From: Sequoia sempervirens
Taxonomy: Eukaryota > Streptophyta > Pinopsida > Cupressales > Cupressaceae
Direction of reading: 5' to 3'
Length of the DNA: 64,000 nucleotides
Assembly (NCBI GenBank): GCA_007258455.2
Contig: VDFB02000003.1
Location: forward strand, 38,477,084 to 38,541,083
The notes under the pieces were generated by a model. That model ran no database searches, had not been told where the DNA came from, and saw only the letters and a program-made list of their open reading frames with translations. Shown piece by piece: positions 43,598 through 56,458 of this stretch (position 1 is the first letter of the stretch; the number at the start of each line of letters is the position of its first letter). Made by a program: the position numbers and the translations under genes.

Positions 43598-44300
43598 CAA
43601 GAGGTTAAGTTTTTTGGATTTTTGCTTGCTTTGGCTTGCCGTTCTATTGGGCCAGCCAGTAAAATGTTTTGCACTAATCATGATGTTGGGCGTGGTAGAG
43701 CTATCACCCTTGTGTCCCCATGGTGGCACACTTGTGTGGTCGACCATGGGTCTGATCCCCCTCATCGGCTCGTCTAGATCCTTCTCAACATTGATAATCA
43801 TTCCTTTGGGATTATTAATGTTTACAATTCTAATGATGTTGTGGAACGCTCTTTGCTTTGGCACTGGATTGTTGATTCATTGTCAGTTGCTACTTGGTTA
43901 TTATGTGGGGATTCCAATATGATTGAGATGGCGTATGACAAAGATGGCACATTTCCATTCAGATGGGCAACTGGTGAATGAGAGGCATGGTTATACATGC
44001 GCAAGAAATTGGGACTTTTTGATTCCAATATTGGTTGCCACCATTCTCATTCTCTTTGGCACACTTGGTGTAATTACAGGACCGGTTCTGATAGAATATT
44101 TAAACACCTTGATCATGCCATGATCTCAGCTCAATATTTTTTCTCTTTTGACAGTCTGTCTCTATCGGTTAAGCCGTTAGTGGATGTGACTTTGTCAGAC
44201 CACTTCCCCATTTCTTTTCGCATTGAATGGGAGACACGACAACCTTGTGGTGTAAAACCCAATTATTTTTTAATTCGTCTTTGCTTTTCCATAAGCCTAC
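43598..44300 (+). pseudogene. LINE2 endonuclease domain, remainder
   Basis: QEVKFFGF (the catalytic Glu), GRGRAITLVSPWWHT, IINVYNSND, LLCGDSNMIEM (D-x-N), GLFDSN, RTGSDRIFKHLDHAMIS and SDHFPISF (the SDH signature). Stops and frame changes are present. The order equals that of LINE1. Confidence 0.78.
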
Positions 44301-44559
44301 TTTGGCCCACATTCGTAGATTCTGGAATTTGGAGTGCAGGTCAGCTCATCATGCAGGCTGGATTACATGGTGGAATGATGCTATCACTCACACGGCTTGA
44401 TTTCTATGCATTTATGGGTGCCAGCTAGCTATCTTTCATCGACGGTCTTATGAGGCTACCACCTCTGACCTGTGCTTAGCTACCGAGGCTTTGGCAGCCA
44501 ACCTATTTCCCTGTCATTACAAGTCAAGGTGGTGGAATTAAGGCACAAAAAGCAAGTTG

Positions 44560-46215
44560 CAGATAATTGTGCTGCCAGAGGGGCTCAAATCAAAGCTAGG
44601 ATGCACTGGCTCAAAGTTGGTGACCATGCCTCTAAAGAGTTTTTTCTAGCCCTATGTGCCAGGAACTCATCCCCAAGCATTAAAAAAATTAAAGATGGCA
44701 TCCAGGTGCTCTCTGAGCTTCCTAATATTCTTCAAGTCTTTGTGTGCCATTATGAGCAGGTTTTCACTGCACAAGAATCCACGCCTGTGCGACAACAAGC
44801 CCTCTAGGATTGTCTTGTTGTTGTGCCAAATAGGCTTTCCTCAGCCCAAAGAAATTTTTGTGATCAATTTTTAACACTGAATGATCTCAAGGAAGCTATT
44901 CATTCCATGGATGATGACAAAGCCCTGGGGATCAGTGGATTTCCTTGTGATTTTTACAAGGTCCTTTGGGATTGTGTTGTGAAAGATCTATATCATGTTT
45001 ACTTAGAGGCTTTTCATGCTAATTTTTTAGGCAATTTAATAAACAAAGGAAATATTAAATTCATAACTAAGTCTGGAGATCTTGAGGATATTTGTAACTG
45101 GGGGCCTATTACGCTTCTCAATGTCTCCTACAAAATCATCGCCAAAGCTTTGGCTCTGAAAATCCACCATCTTTTACCTTAGATTGTGCGCCCAGAGCAA
45201 ACAAGATTTATCAAATCCAGGTTCATTCTGGGTAATATTATTGTCATGTGGGAAGGTATAGAGTGGTCCAGACGATCAAACCAGAAGGCTATTTTTCTCA
45301 AAATTGATTTTGCTAAAGCCTATGACTGCATTGAATGGCCTTTTTATTCTTGCTATACTGCAAGTTTTGCGGTTTGGGCCCAATTTCATTCAGGTTGTTT
45401 GCATGCTCTTTGTGGATGCTTCTGCTTGTATCACCATTAATGGTCGCCAATCCTCTGCCTTTGGGCTCTTTCGTTCCATCTGACAAGGATGTCCGTTTGG
45501 CCCCTCTTTGTATGTGCTTGTCACTAAAGGGTTTGGTTACCTTCTATCCAACGCGGTTTCTCAACAATTTTTCAAGGGCATTTTGTTGCCTAACTCTCAG
45601 GCCCAACTGGTTAATGGCCATTTTGCTGATGATTCTTTCCTCACTCTTCTTGAGGACAAAGATAATATCAAAGTGGCTTTGGAATGTCTCAATATTTTTT
45701 GCCTCACTTCCAGTTCTATCATTCAATGGCACAAAACTTTATGTTATAGATAGTCTATTCTACCCACTCCACCATGGTTTTAGCAGTATGGTTGGAAGTG
45801 GATTGGGCTAGGAGAAATTTTTAGATTTATGGGCATTCCCTTTGCCTTCCAGACGTCTCTAGCCGAGCTATGGCAAGTTGTTCTTTCCAAAGTTGAGCAT
45901 AAGCTCTCTTACTGGATTACTAAGTCCCTCTCTTTGGCAAATTTCAGGTGTGCTCCAAAGTTCTCGCGGCCACTCATGTTTATTATTCTTCATGTTGGGC
46001 CCCTTCTAAAGCCACCTATGGCAAGCTTGAAAAGTTGCTCTGGGACTTCCTTTGGGCTTCTGCTGAATCACATAGAGGGTTTCATCATGTCACCTGGGAA
46101 TTTTGTTGCCTTCCCAAAGACTCTGGAGGTCTTGGGATTCTCTCCACTCAACAAGGCACTGCCTTGTGTGTGAAGTGGATAATTTGGGCCCTTACGGGAG
46201 ATGAGGCCTAGAAAA
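44560..46215 (+). pseudogene. LINE2 reverse transcriptase
   Basis: RMHWLKVGDHASKEFFLAL linker, then DDKALGISGFPCDFYKVLW, ITLLNVSYKIIAK, EQTRFIKSRFILGNI, IFLKIDFAKAYDCIEW (first catalytic Asp), QGCPFGPSLYVLV and NGHFADDSFL (FADD active site kept). MGIPFAF and the thumb-like region follow up to ~46215. Frames change near 45330, 45480 and 45760, and single stops occur (for example TAG 45181-45183). Confidence 0.82.
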
Positions 46216-46259
46216 TTCTCCTCAGGCATTGTATTCAATCAAGATTTCTTGCTCACAGA

Positions 46260-47800
46260 CCCACCTGGAAGGGGATTGGCTTTCAAAGTCTTCTAATAAT
46301 GGAGGAACCAGTTCAAATTGTAGGGACTTTTGTTGCTAAAAGAATTTGGAGAGCCTGGGAGGCAATTAAACCCTAGCTCTGCTAGGCTGGTTTTGGTTTT
46401 CATGATGGACTTTCGCTCAACCAGCAGAATGTTTGGTGGTCTCCTCTTTTTTCTAGCAATGGTTAGCCTCTGGCTAAATCGCCTTGGCTTAAGGTGCTCA
46501 AATTCCACAAGAAAGGTATTCAAACCTTGCAATAGATATTTCACAAACCCACAATGCATATTATGTCATGGGAGGACTTTTGTGCCTTGTACAGGCTTCA
46601 AAACCAGGACCGTGCAACTTATGATGGTCTGGTGAATGCTATTCCTATAGAAATGCTTCATAAGGTGGGTATTTGTGGGTCCAAGCCCTGGTGGAAGGAC
46701 TAGAAGTGGTACCCATGCACCCCTTTCAGGAATTACAAGCCTAGGATTGGTTATAGGTGGCTCTCACCATATTTTCCTATGATTCATGGTCTGAACCAGA
46801 GGTGGCTTCTTCAATCTCTTGCTCATGTTTGGCTTAAAAGATTTGTTGCGACTTGGTCTGCAAGTGTTGAGCCGAAACTTGTCCACTTTGCTTGGTGTAT
46901 TCTTTTCCAAGGCTTGCTTGTGGGTTCTCGGCTTGTTCACCTGGGGGTCCAGGACCCTTGTTGCCCTTTTTGTGGGAAATCTAAGTATTTTAAACATCTC
47001 TTTTGGTTTTTTCCCAGAGCCCAGCAATTTTGGACTTGGATTCATGACTTCTTTCAACCTTTTGAACTAGAGCCCTTTTCCTAGCATATGGTTATGCTGG
47101 GAGACTCGCCCAGACTTCTTGTTAAGTTTACCCAACTTTGGCACACTTTTAGGGTGGAAATCCTCTTCATTATTTGGAAAGACATAAATGTCTGCATATT
47201 TGCTCACACTCAAATGGATAAAAATGTTTCTTTATATTCTAAAGCTATTATTTGTTCTAATGTGCTCTTAAAAATTCAAGTGCAAGTGAATAAAGTTGCA
47301 CTTGAAGTTGCTCACCTACAAGTGCTTTTGGACCATTGGGGCAATGCCCTGTGTATTGTTGCTCAAGTGCCCACTTCGCCCACCTCCTCCCACAGCCAGT
47401 CACCTTCTTGGGGTTGGTAGTAGAGTGGCTCTGCATGCCCCCGCTCTCAACCTCCTCTTCAGTGGGGATCCCGCCCTCCTTAGAGGACCCGCTCTCCTCC
47501 ACCTTGGGCTAGCCAGGGGTGGCATTCTAGCGGTGCTTCAGGGAGAGGTGGTGGTGGTTCTGAGTGGCCCTCTGATGACACTCCTGCCTCTAGCTCTTGT
47601 TGGCCAAACTCTGCTAAAATCTTTCCATGGCTTGCGCTTGCAATCTCTCCCCGACACAAGGAAGATAAAGATAAAGAAGCTAATGATGGTTGGGGTCCTC
47701 CTCCTGACGTCACTCCAGACCCTGCTAATGTATGGGGGAATAAATTGGATGATAGAGACCCTCCTGGCTCTACTGGCACTACTTTGGCCACTTAATGGTT
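46260..47800 (+). pseudogene. LINE2 C-terminal zf-RVT region; no RNase H seen
   Basis: The frame at 46779-47084 carries SVEPKLVHFAWCILFQGLLVG, HLGVQDPCCPFCGKSKYFKH and LFWFFPRAQQFW, the zf-RVT pattern. Downstream (47100-47790) the sequence is Pro/Ser-rich in several frames and gives no RNase H landmarks, unlike LINE1. The two LINEs therefore belong to different lineages, or LINE2 lost the domain. Confidence 0.6.
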
Positions 47801-47988
47801 TTTTTATGTTATGTTTGTAATCATGGACTTTTGGGCTAGGCCCATGTGACTGGTCAGTTTTTGTTGGCTTTTTTGGGCGTTGCCCATATGACTCTCGGGG
47901 TGTGCCTTCTTACCACCCACTTTTTTTTTGTGAATATGTATTTTAATCTTTGAATTAATATAGATTAATGCCTATTCATAAAAAAAAA

Positions 47989-50401
47989 TCAAAAGTAAAT
48001 ATTTTATCACTATTTTTTATTTTTTCAATTATTTAAAATAAAAAATAAATAAATAATTATTTATTTGAATAAATTATAATAGTGAAAATTGCATTTAAAA
48101 TAATATAATATTTAATTTATACAGTTTAATATAAAAAATAAAAAATATAATTATCTCATACAATAAAAATATATATAAATAAATAATAATATATAAGTTC
48201 TTTTATTTTATTTTAAAATTGTCAATAGTGGCATAGTATGATGGTTATGTTATTATGGTGTTGTTCTTGTCATCAAGGTTCAAATCCAAAGCATGGATGG
48301 CTCTGTCAGTATTTGTATTCATTTAACTATGGTGTAGTTGCTTTTGGACTCTAGTTATACTCAGGGAAGGTGGAACATGCTTGACATGACTCAATCCCTC
48401 TCATTCGCTTCTATGTTTTCAATGACTGCTAGCTCCTTCCTACTACATGATGATATTGGTGACATAGAGCACCAAGTGGAGGTATATTTTTATTATTTCT
48501 TGGGAAACCTTCATGCAATTAAACATCATCAACTATGTCTATGATGGGTTATGGAATAATTTGCAAGGTGCTTGAATGTGTCACTTGCATTAGATGGCAT
48601 TCTAATGTTCTTGGATTGATGAAACAATAGTAAAGTAGGTGAAGTCAATTGGTTTGGGTGCATGTGAAAGATGTAAGTCTGAGCGTTTGGTTGGTGTCAA
48701 GCCTGTGTAATTTTCCTCAACCCCCTTATTGTGTTCCTAGACTGGTTCTTTGGCAACATAATATGGTTTTAGTGTATAGGTGTGGGTAGGGTTTGGTTTT
48801 GAGGCTTCAACAAATTTTGTTATAAGCTAGTATTAGGTTAAGGATTGGTTTGTGTATATATGCTAGTATTAATGTTAATAGAAGACTAATTACCTTATGG
48901 TCTAACCTCTCTTTAGACCTTGGTTGTTTTGGTATGGCTTCTACTTGGTTCATCTATGGTTTTCCAAATTTTCTTGGTTTCTAGATCCTAAACTAAGTTT
49001 TTTTATCAAAAAAGTATTTAAAAATTAATATAGATATTTTAAATACTATATCTAAAAGATATTAAAGATATTACTCTTCATTATTTAAAAGAAATAACTC
49101 TTAAGTGAATAATGTATTTAAGATTTATTGATGTCGAGAGTCATTTGCAATGGCAAAGAGGGGTGGACTATAATGGTGTGAGTGTGTTAACAAAAACTCT
49201 TACCTTTTACCTTAAATTTGACAACCATTTACACATCAAAATATTAATAATTAATAATAAATATAATATTTCTAAAATAAGCAGCACATAAAAACAAAGA
49301 TGTATATGCATCGACACTATCCACTTCTCCATATTTAGTCCATAAAAAGTGTTTAAAAAAATGATTTGTTAATTTGAGATAATAAGAGAAATTGATTTGT
49401 TAATTATAGGGTTGAATAAAGATATACATCTTAAATAATTAAATAATTAACCAAATTAAAAATATAGAAGAACAAACAAAAATTAAAAAATTAAATTTGT
49501 AGATAGATATATAAATACTATTTATTATTTAAAAACTAAATAATTAACAAAAATATAGAAAAAAATAAATTAATTAATTTTATAATTAAATTTATCAAAA
49601 TATATATTTTTAAAACTATTAATAGACATTATAAAAATTAATCCCTTTAAAAAATAATTTTATATTTTTTTAATGAATTTTTAAAATAATTAGTCGATAG
49701 GCTACATATAGTGTGAGATTTGAGCCTTCTAAAGCAAGTCTCACACATGCAAACATAGTAAACAAGTTTAAGTTGTTAAATGGTAAATTAATTGATGTTT
49801 AATGGTATAAATTTCCAAAATATGAGGTGAAAGCCTCCAAAATCTCACTTATCATATAAAAGCTAGATAAATATTGATTTTCCAATTGGATGGGCACATT
49901 ATATTTCTATTTGGAGTGTTTTTTGTCAATTTGATGACAACTTTTCCTTTTTCAATTGCATTGTTTTATGTTTTAAATTTGCAAATATTTCAAAATCAAA
50001 TAGTACTTAATTTTTTTAAGGAGAAAATCTAGATTTGTCTAAGTTTATTTTATTCCATTATTTAGTACTTATTAGCATATACAACCATGCAAAAACACAT
50101 ACTCTCTAACATATTAGCATATATATAATTTTTTATCGGTGTAATCCTTGAACCTTCTTTAGGTGCAAGTGCTAGTAATAAAAAAATTAAATATAAATAT
50201 AAAAACATACATGCAAATGAATGATTTTTTAAAATTAGAATTACCAAAATAATGAAATGTGGCTATTCTAAAAATAAAACTAAAAGTTACATACAAAAGC
50301 AAAACAAGCATATTATGTAATGAAACTACTTAAGCAATAGAAGAATGTGATATTAAATATACTACAAACAATTGATAATAACTAAGAATAACAAGCCACT
50401 T
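47989..50401. other. AT-rich non-coding DNA
   Basis: No gene is supported. 48000-48220 and 49240-49690 are extremely AT-rich. A possible SINE head lies near 48229 and a small hairpin near 49710. Confidence 0.6.
48229..48300 (+). other. Possible tRNA-derived SINE head
   Basis: TGGCATAGTATGATGG resembles a pol III A box (TRGCnnAGTnGG), and GGTTCAAATCC at ~48279-48289 matches the B box, ~45 bp downstream. A short AT-rich direct context follows, but no clear 3' tail or target duplication was found. Confidence 0.25.
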
Positions 50402-50688
50402 TGATGGGGTAAACCTCCAAATATCTATAATGAGAACACAATTCACAATATGATGATGAAATAGAGAACACAATTCACAATATGATGATGGAATACGACT
50501 CACAACCTCTTATATATACCTATTTATGCCTAGGATATCACCTAGGATGACTTAGATAACCCTATATAAGCCCTAGGCTGACTTAATCAACTAAATACTA
50601 GTATAATATTGATAATATGACTTAATTAGGAGTTAAGATAGTCATAATCCAACTATTCATAACCCAATGTAATATTAAGGGCGTAGCA
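50402..50688 (-). repeat. Chromovirus F 3' LTR (~287 bp)
   Basis: On the minus strand it starts TGCTACGCCC after the purine tract AAAGAAGGGGG (50701-50691) and ends near GGTTTACCCCATCA. A TATA-type run (AGGTATATATAAGAGG, ~50510-50525) lies inside. The left end is judged only from TG/CA ends. Confidence 0.5.
50432..50490. repeat. 32-bp tandem duplication in LTR F
   Basis: GAGAACACAATTCACAATA-TGATGATG occurs at 50432 and 50464. Confidence 0.9.
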
Positions 50689-50689
50689 T

Positions 50690-51948
50690 GCCCCCTTCTT
50701 TAGATAAGCATTATCCTCAATGCTAGGCAATTTTGGATGTTTTTGAATGAACTCCTCATCCTCCTATGTGGCATCTTCAATTGGTAAATTCTTCCATTGG
50801 ATGAGATATTGAGTGAGTGTTCTGGTCCTTAGCTTCCTTGTGTATATCTGAAGAATACATTTTGGTTCCAATATGATTCTTCCTTCTTCATCAAGCTCCA
50901 ATAATATTGTTTGAGTAGGGATATTATTCCCAATAACCTTCTTCAAACAAGAAACATGAAAAACTAGATGTATCTTTGTTGTTGATGGCAATTCAAGCTT
51001 GTAGGCAACACTGCCTATCTTCTACATGATTTGATATGAGCCATAATATTTTGGAGACAACTTGGTATTCTTTGACTGTTGCTTCAGTGAAATTTGCTTG
51101 TAAGGTTGCAGGCTCAAGAAAATCCAATCCCCAACATCAAATCTTCTTTCACTATAGTGTTGGTCTGCTTGCTGCTTCATTCAGTTTTGTACCATGGATA
51201 GATTCTCTTTAAGTCCTAAAAGTACTTGTTGTTGATGAATCATGCGGTCCTCCACAGTGTGAACTCTTGGTGACACCTTCAACAATGATGTTATGGAAGG
51301 AGGATGATATCCATACAATGCCATAAATAGAGACATTTTTTATGAACTATGGAAGGAAGTGCTATTCCACCATTCTACTAGTGGTAGATAATCTACCCAT
51401 TGAGAATGTTTTCCCATCAAATTGTGGATGGTATGAAGAACTGTGAGCCAATTGAGTACCCAAACATTTGAATAAATATGTCCAAAAGTTACTAGTAAAG
51501 ATAGGTCACTAAAAATAACCTTAGGTATACCATGTAGCTTTTGAATATTCTCCACAAATTCCTTTTCCATTGTACTTGTTGTAAAAGGATGTGATAATGC
51601 AATAAAATGTGCATATTTAGTGAGGCAATCCTTTACTGCCATGATGGAATTCTTACCATTAGATCTTGGAATCCCTGTAATGAAGTCCATGGAGACCTCT
51701 TCCCAACACTGTTTAGGAATAACTAAGAGTTGCAAGAGACCAGGTGTCTTAATTATATCCCCTTTATTTTGTTGAAAAACCAAACATTTTTCCACAAATT
51801 TTTGAACATCCCCTTTTAGCCCTTCCCAAAGGAAGTCTTTCTTGACCTAATGATATGTCTTCAAAAATCCTGAATGACCACCTACTGGAGACTCATGTAG
51901 CTTTGTGAGAATATTTTGTTTGAGATAGGAATTCCTGCAAGGATACAA
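50690..51948 (-). pseudogene. Chromovirus F integrase and chromodomain
   Basis: Zinc-finger part at 51905-51780: HESPVGGHSGFLKTYH and CLVFQQ (the last Cys of HHCC is Phe). The catalytic part has VSMDFITGIPRSNGKNSIM (first Asp) and VIFSD (second Asp), but the DD35E Glu region is degraded. A C-terminal stretch KIHLVFHVSCLKKVIG follows. The chromodomain is ILEPKCILQIYTRKLRTR, LTQYLIQWKNLPIEDAT-stop-EDEEFI (the stop replaces the conserved Trp of ATWE). Chromodomains guide insertion to heterochromatin. Confidence 0.82.
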
Positions 51949-53078
51949 TCACTCTTTATACCACAAAGTATCTCCCTTCCAACAAAATGTATCTAAACTA
52001 CTGGGATCATTATGTAATTTTTGAATGATATTATTAGTAGCCACATCATTTTTCCACTCTTCTTTGGCTTCTTCCACCCAATATTCTTGTTGTATTGAAA
52101 GGGCACACAATAAAGATTCATCCTTCTCATCCTTCCTCGATAGTGCATCTACCACAACATTTTCCTTCCCTTTCTTATAATCTCAAAATCATGTCCCAAC
52201 ATCTTTGTAACCCATTTTTGTTGTTCTTCAGAAGATAATCTTTGTTCCAAAAAATATTTTAGGCTATCATGATTTGTCTTAACCTTGAAGTGTCTACCCA
52301 TTAGATAAGGCCTCCATTGTTTTACGACATGGAGAATAGCTAGCATTTCCTTCTCATAAATAGGTTTGATTTGATTCTTACCCTTTAATTGACGGCTCTC
52401 AAAAGCAATGGGTTGACCCTCCTGCATGAGAATTGCACCTATACCATTTCCTAAAGCATCACATTCCACAATAAAATCCTCTATGAAATCAGGAGTGGAA
52501 AGCACTAGAGTTGTGCACATAGCCTCCTTTAACATTTCAAATGTTGAATTAGCATATTCATTCTAATGAAAAGAGTCTTTCTTCAATAAAGTTGTGAGGG
52601 GTGTTTCTATACGACCATAATTCTTCACAAATATTCTATAGTATCCAGTCAATCCCAAGAAACCCCTCAATTTCTTAATGGTTTTGGGAATAGGCCATTC
52701 CATGATAGGCTTAATTTTGTTAGGATCCACGTTTACTCCTTCATGTGAAACTATGTGTCCCAAGTAGTCCACCTCATTAAGACCAAAAACACACTTGGAT
52801 GGCTTAGCATAGAGTTGATGCTCTTTGAGAACTTGTAATACTTGATCTACATGTTGTAAGTGTTCCTCTCATGTCTTGCTATAAATCAATATATCATCAA
52901 AAAACACTAATACAAACTTCCTTAAGAAATTTTTAAAGATGGAATTCATCAAAATTTGAAATGTAGATGGAGCAATTGTAACACCAAATGGCATCACCAA
53001 AAAATCATAATGACCCTCATGAGTCCTAAATGTTGTCTTACCAATCATAATCATGGGTGTCCAAGTACCCACTACCAA
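51949..53078 (-). pseudogene. Chromovirus F reverse transcriptase and RNase H
   Basis: [45 protein letters not shown] (FFDD), DYLGHIVSHEGVNVD, RGFLGLTGYYRIFVKNYG. RNase H: FIVECDALGNGIGAILMQEG, PIAFESRQLKG, YEKEMLAILHVVKQWRPYL, NHDSLKYFLEQR, VDALSRKDE. The catalytic residues of RNase H appear kept. Single stops and shifts separate the pieces. The RT front is cut at ~53060-53078. Confidence 0.88.
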
Positions 53079-53495
53079 TATGTTAGAGATTTGACATTAG
53101 ACATAAGACAAAATTAATAAAGAACAAGATGCAAGGCCCATACCCTTTTTCCTCCAAGAAGAATTTCTCATTCTCATTGGTTTTGTAAGTGAATTTACAA
53201 CATTATCATAAGTGTCAAATTTATGAATTGTGATTTTACCACTTTATATTATCGCATGAAAATAGTGATACTCAATATAAGTATCCATCATAAAAGTATA
53301 GTACATGAGGATCCTTTCTCCAAACAAATAATACTCTATCACATCTTATATGAACCACCCTAAAATAAAAATCAACTCTTGAATACAATCTATATAAATA
53401 AACTATCACTTTACAAGAATATATAGTAGCCATAGAATTTTCTTCTATACTATACAAAATAGTAGTGGGCTACCTCTTACTCATCCAACTAATAT
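53079..53495. other. Unassigned DNA between F and G
   Basis: No coding or repeat features are visible. It begins at the break in the RT of F and ends at the proposed LTR of G. Confidence 0.4.
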
Positions 53496-55496
53496 GTAAC
53501 ATACCAACCCTTAATGAAGTAAAAATTTCTAATTTTTCACCTTACGATTAAATAAACTATGCAACAAGTCATTTCCATAAAAAAAATTCTTTCCTTTATT
53601 GAGAATATACGAACAAAGATGCATTACATAATACAACATGGATTCCAATTCATCACAATAAATTATAAGTTACATCAATACAAGAATGCATACATTTACA
53701 TACATAGCTCAATGAGCTTTAAAACAAATAGTTGTAAGATAGTCCAGGATCCTTCCTTTCAAATCTTGGTTCTTTTGTCGCTTGTTGTGGAGGAGAAGCA
53801 TCACTCAAGCACTTTTCCACCAACCACAAAATCTTAATACGGTCCCCCGTACATCTATCATTCAATAGACGACCCTTCCCTTCGACGAAGAGATTGGTAG
53901 AGTAACTGATAATGACAACCAACTAAGCATAGTATTGTGTCCTACATAACTAGAACTTGTAATCCTACAATCTCAAACTAGCATGTAATATTGGAACATG
54001 GTGAACTGACAATGTAGTCTCGGTAATCACACAATCTAGAGTGGAGTCTTGGACATTCACACTACTTTGACCAAAGTGTTACATTTAGTATTTCTATTGA
54101 GAGTCGCCTATCACATACACTACTCAGGGACGATTTGACTTAAATCTATCTTAAACTACGCATAGGTATTTCCTTCAATGGATATTTTGTCACCCCAAAT
54201 TAACCTATCACCATTTTAATCTACTTGGAAAAAACCTACTTAATAAGTAAGTACACATGTTCCCTCCCATACTGGATTAACTATCCTAGGAGTAAACTCA
54301 AGCTTTCCTAGTTAAATCAATAACTTAGATAAGTGTACCACAAGTGCCTCTTATGTTCAATCATGCCTAGTATACAATATCTATAATATACACCAAACTC
54401 CTATTATGGAGTACTTACAAGCACAACATGAGAACAACTTAAAAGCTTCAATTTCCTTTTCAAAGACACTCTAATATCTCTAATGCACACACTGGAAAAG
54501 ACAAATCAAGCATTCATGGAAGACATCATTCATAAGTAAATAACAAAGAAGAAGAGATCCTCATTCTTGTTATCGCTTATCCAAATAAATGACGACAATG
54601 TAGCCCTCACCAACAGCAGCAGGCTTGATAATCAGCTTCTCAAGAATGTCACAAATAACTCTATCTCACAAGTTGATAGCTTACTTCTCTCAAACAACAA
54701 TTTTCGTCTCAACAAAATAGAACTCTCACTCTTTCTCACTCATAATATAAAACAAGTAGGCTTGGAAATAGCACAAAAATAAGGAATTGCAAAAGATGTG
54801 TAATCTTGGGAAAAAATGCATCCTTACTAATGAAATGACTCAACTATTTATAGAGCAACCTAGTAAACTCTTAGCTTATAGTTTAAGCATGTTAATGGAA
54901 AACAAGCTCCATGCAAAGCAACACATGAAACTTAGCAAAAAGGTGGCAACTTCCTAAGCTCATACTCATCAAAATCACCTATAGGTCGACTTGCAGCATT
55001 GACAATAATTACAAGACTTATTCAATCTACATATGCACAATTTGAATTGTCTCAAGAAATAGACATCCACAACAACTTGGTTTCAGAGGTGGCACCAAAT
55101 CCATCCTCTCTCTCCTTGTCTAGCGCAGTTTTACTACCAATAGAAACAACCAACTACCATTTCATAACAGCAAGCATCCATCGATTTATTTAGACGATGA
55201 ATCGACCAAAGCATTTAAAACATTTGAAAAAGCCAAGGTTAATCTTATCGAAGGCAAACCAACCAAGTCCATGCTTAAATATCAATACAAGACAACAATT
55301 TCAAATGCAATACAAATGTCTTATATCACGTGACATTTTGAGTGATAATCGGTTTCACAAAACAGTCATAAGAAACTTTCATATGGCTTCTAAAAACATA
55401 GTCTTTATCGACTATTATCGACCTCCAATAACATAGTCATTATTGACTATTATTAACCTTTATACATCGGCTTCTACTAAAGTAAATGATAGTTGA

Positions 55497-55885
55497 TATA
55501 TATATATATCATATTCATATATATATATATATATAAACATCATTTATATATATATGTATATAAATATATATACATATATATAATGTTAATATATATTTAC
55601 ATATATATATATATATCATTAACTATCAATGTAAATATATGTATAATATATATATAAGTATAAATGAATACAATCAAAATAGTATTTGCATATAATCACA
55701 ATATATATCGAATGTATGCATATATACATATGTATAAAAGTATATACCTCTATGTACACGTATATGTAGGTATATCTATATCGATGCATCTGTATGAGTG
55801 TGTCCATCTACTAACGTACGAGTGTATCAATATACATATACATATGGATACATGTATATACCATATATATATATGTTCACATTTG
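55497..55885. repeat. TA-rich compound microsatellite
   Basis: Long runs of (AT)n and ATATAC/ATGTAT variants, with overlapping short frames on both strands that encode only Tyr/Ile/His-rich low-complexity peptides. Confidence 0.9.
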
Positions 55886-56435
55886 ATTCACTTATAACCA
55901 TTCATTATTACCATCATATTGATAGGTAACTACGTGTAGTACATCTATACATGTGCATATACATGTTGTTTAGATCCTAATGACACGTATGTGCATATAT
56001 ATACACCTACTTCACATAAGTCCCATGTATCAATATAAAAATAATAGTACAAGAAAGATCTCTAAAATTTGAATAGATAAACAACACCCATCAATGCACA
56101 CAAAATTAAACAAGACTCTACTAGTGCTAACACATCAACTAGGGATGACTTACCAACTTCCCATAACTGACTCAACTCAATCATTCTAATGTGGTGTGTG
56201 TATATGCTTAGATAGTTTATGTTTACTGGTTACTTGACCAAGATCTTCTCATGAGTGATACTTCTCCTCCGCCTAGAGGAATGGAACATATACTTGCATC
56301 CACTAACAGATGCACACGACAATTAATTGTTCACAACATATGCATTATACATAAAACATCTCCAAAGTTAGAATAATAATTCAGTAACCATCCATTCACA
56401 TATATGCAGTATTTCCCCATGAAATATCAACTAAG

Positions 56436-56454
56436 ATAACATCAAATGAGATAA
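56436..56454. repeat. 19-bp direct repeat flanking element C, left copy
   Basis: ATAACATCAAATGAGATAA, identical to 62561-62579. It is much longer than the 4-6 bp that a retroviral-type integrase duplicates. Confidence 0.95.
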
Positions 56455-56458
56455 TTGT

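Larger units (their letters stand above)
43598..47988 (+). mobile_element. LINE2, 3' portion
   Basis: Continuation of LINE2 after element D: rest of the endonuclease, RT, zf-RVT and a long non-coding 3' part ending in an A run (47980-47988). TCAAAAGT at 47989-47996 repeats the bases before LINE2 at 19491. Confidence 0.82.
50402..53078 (-). mobile_element. Chromovirus F (Ty3/gypsy), 5'-truncated
   Basis: Minus strand: RT, RNase H, integrase, chromodomain, then a purine tract and a short 3' LTR. Gag, protease and the front of RT are missing at the right end (53079). Confidence 0.85.

Noticed and set aside
47257..47820. ORFs of 174, 103 and 81 codons near the end of LINE2
   Set aside because: They overlap on opposite strands, are Leu- or Pro/Ser-rich and lack motifs. 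They lie in the LINE2 3' region and are treated as remnants or chance frames.
55619..55897. Tyr/Ile/His-rich ORFs of 62 and 77 codons
   Set aside because: They are encoded entirely by the TA microsatellite.
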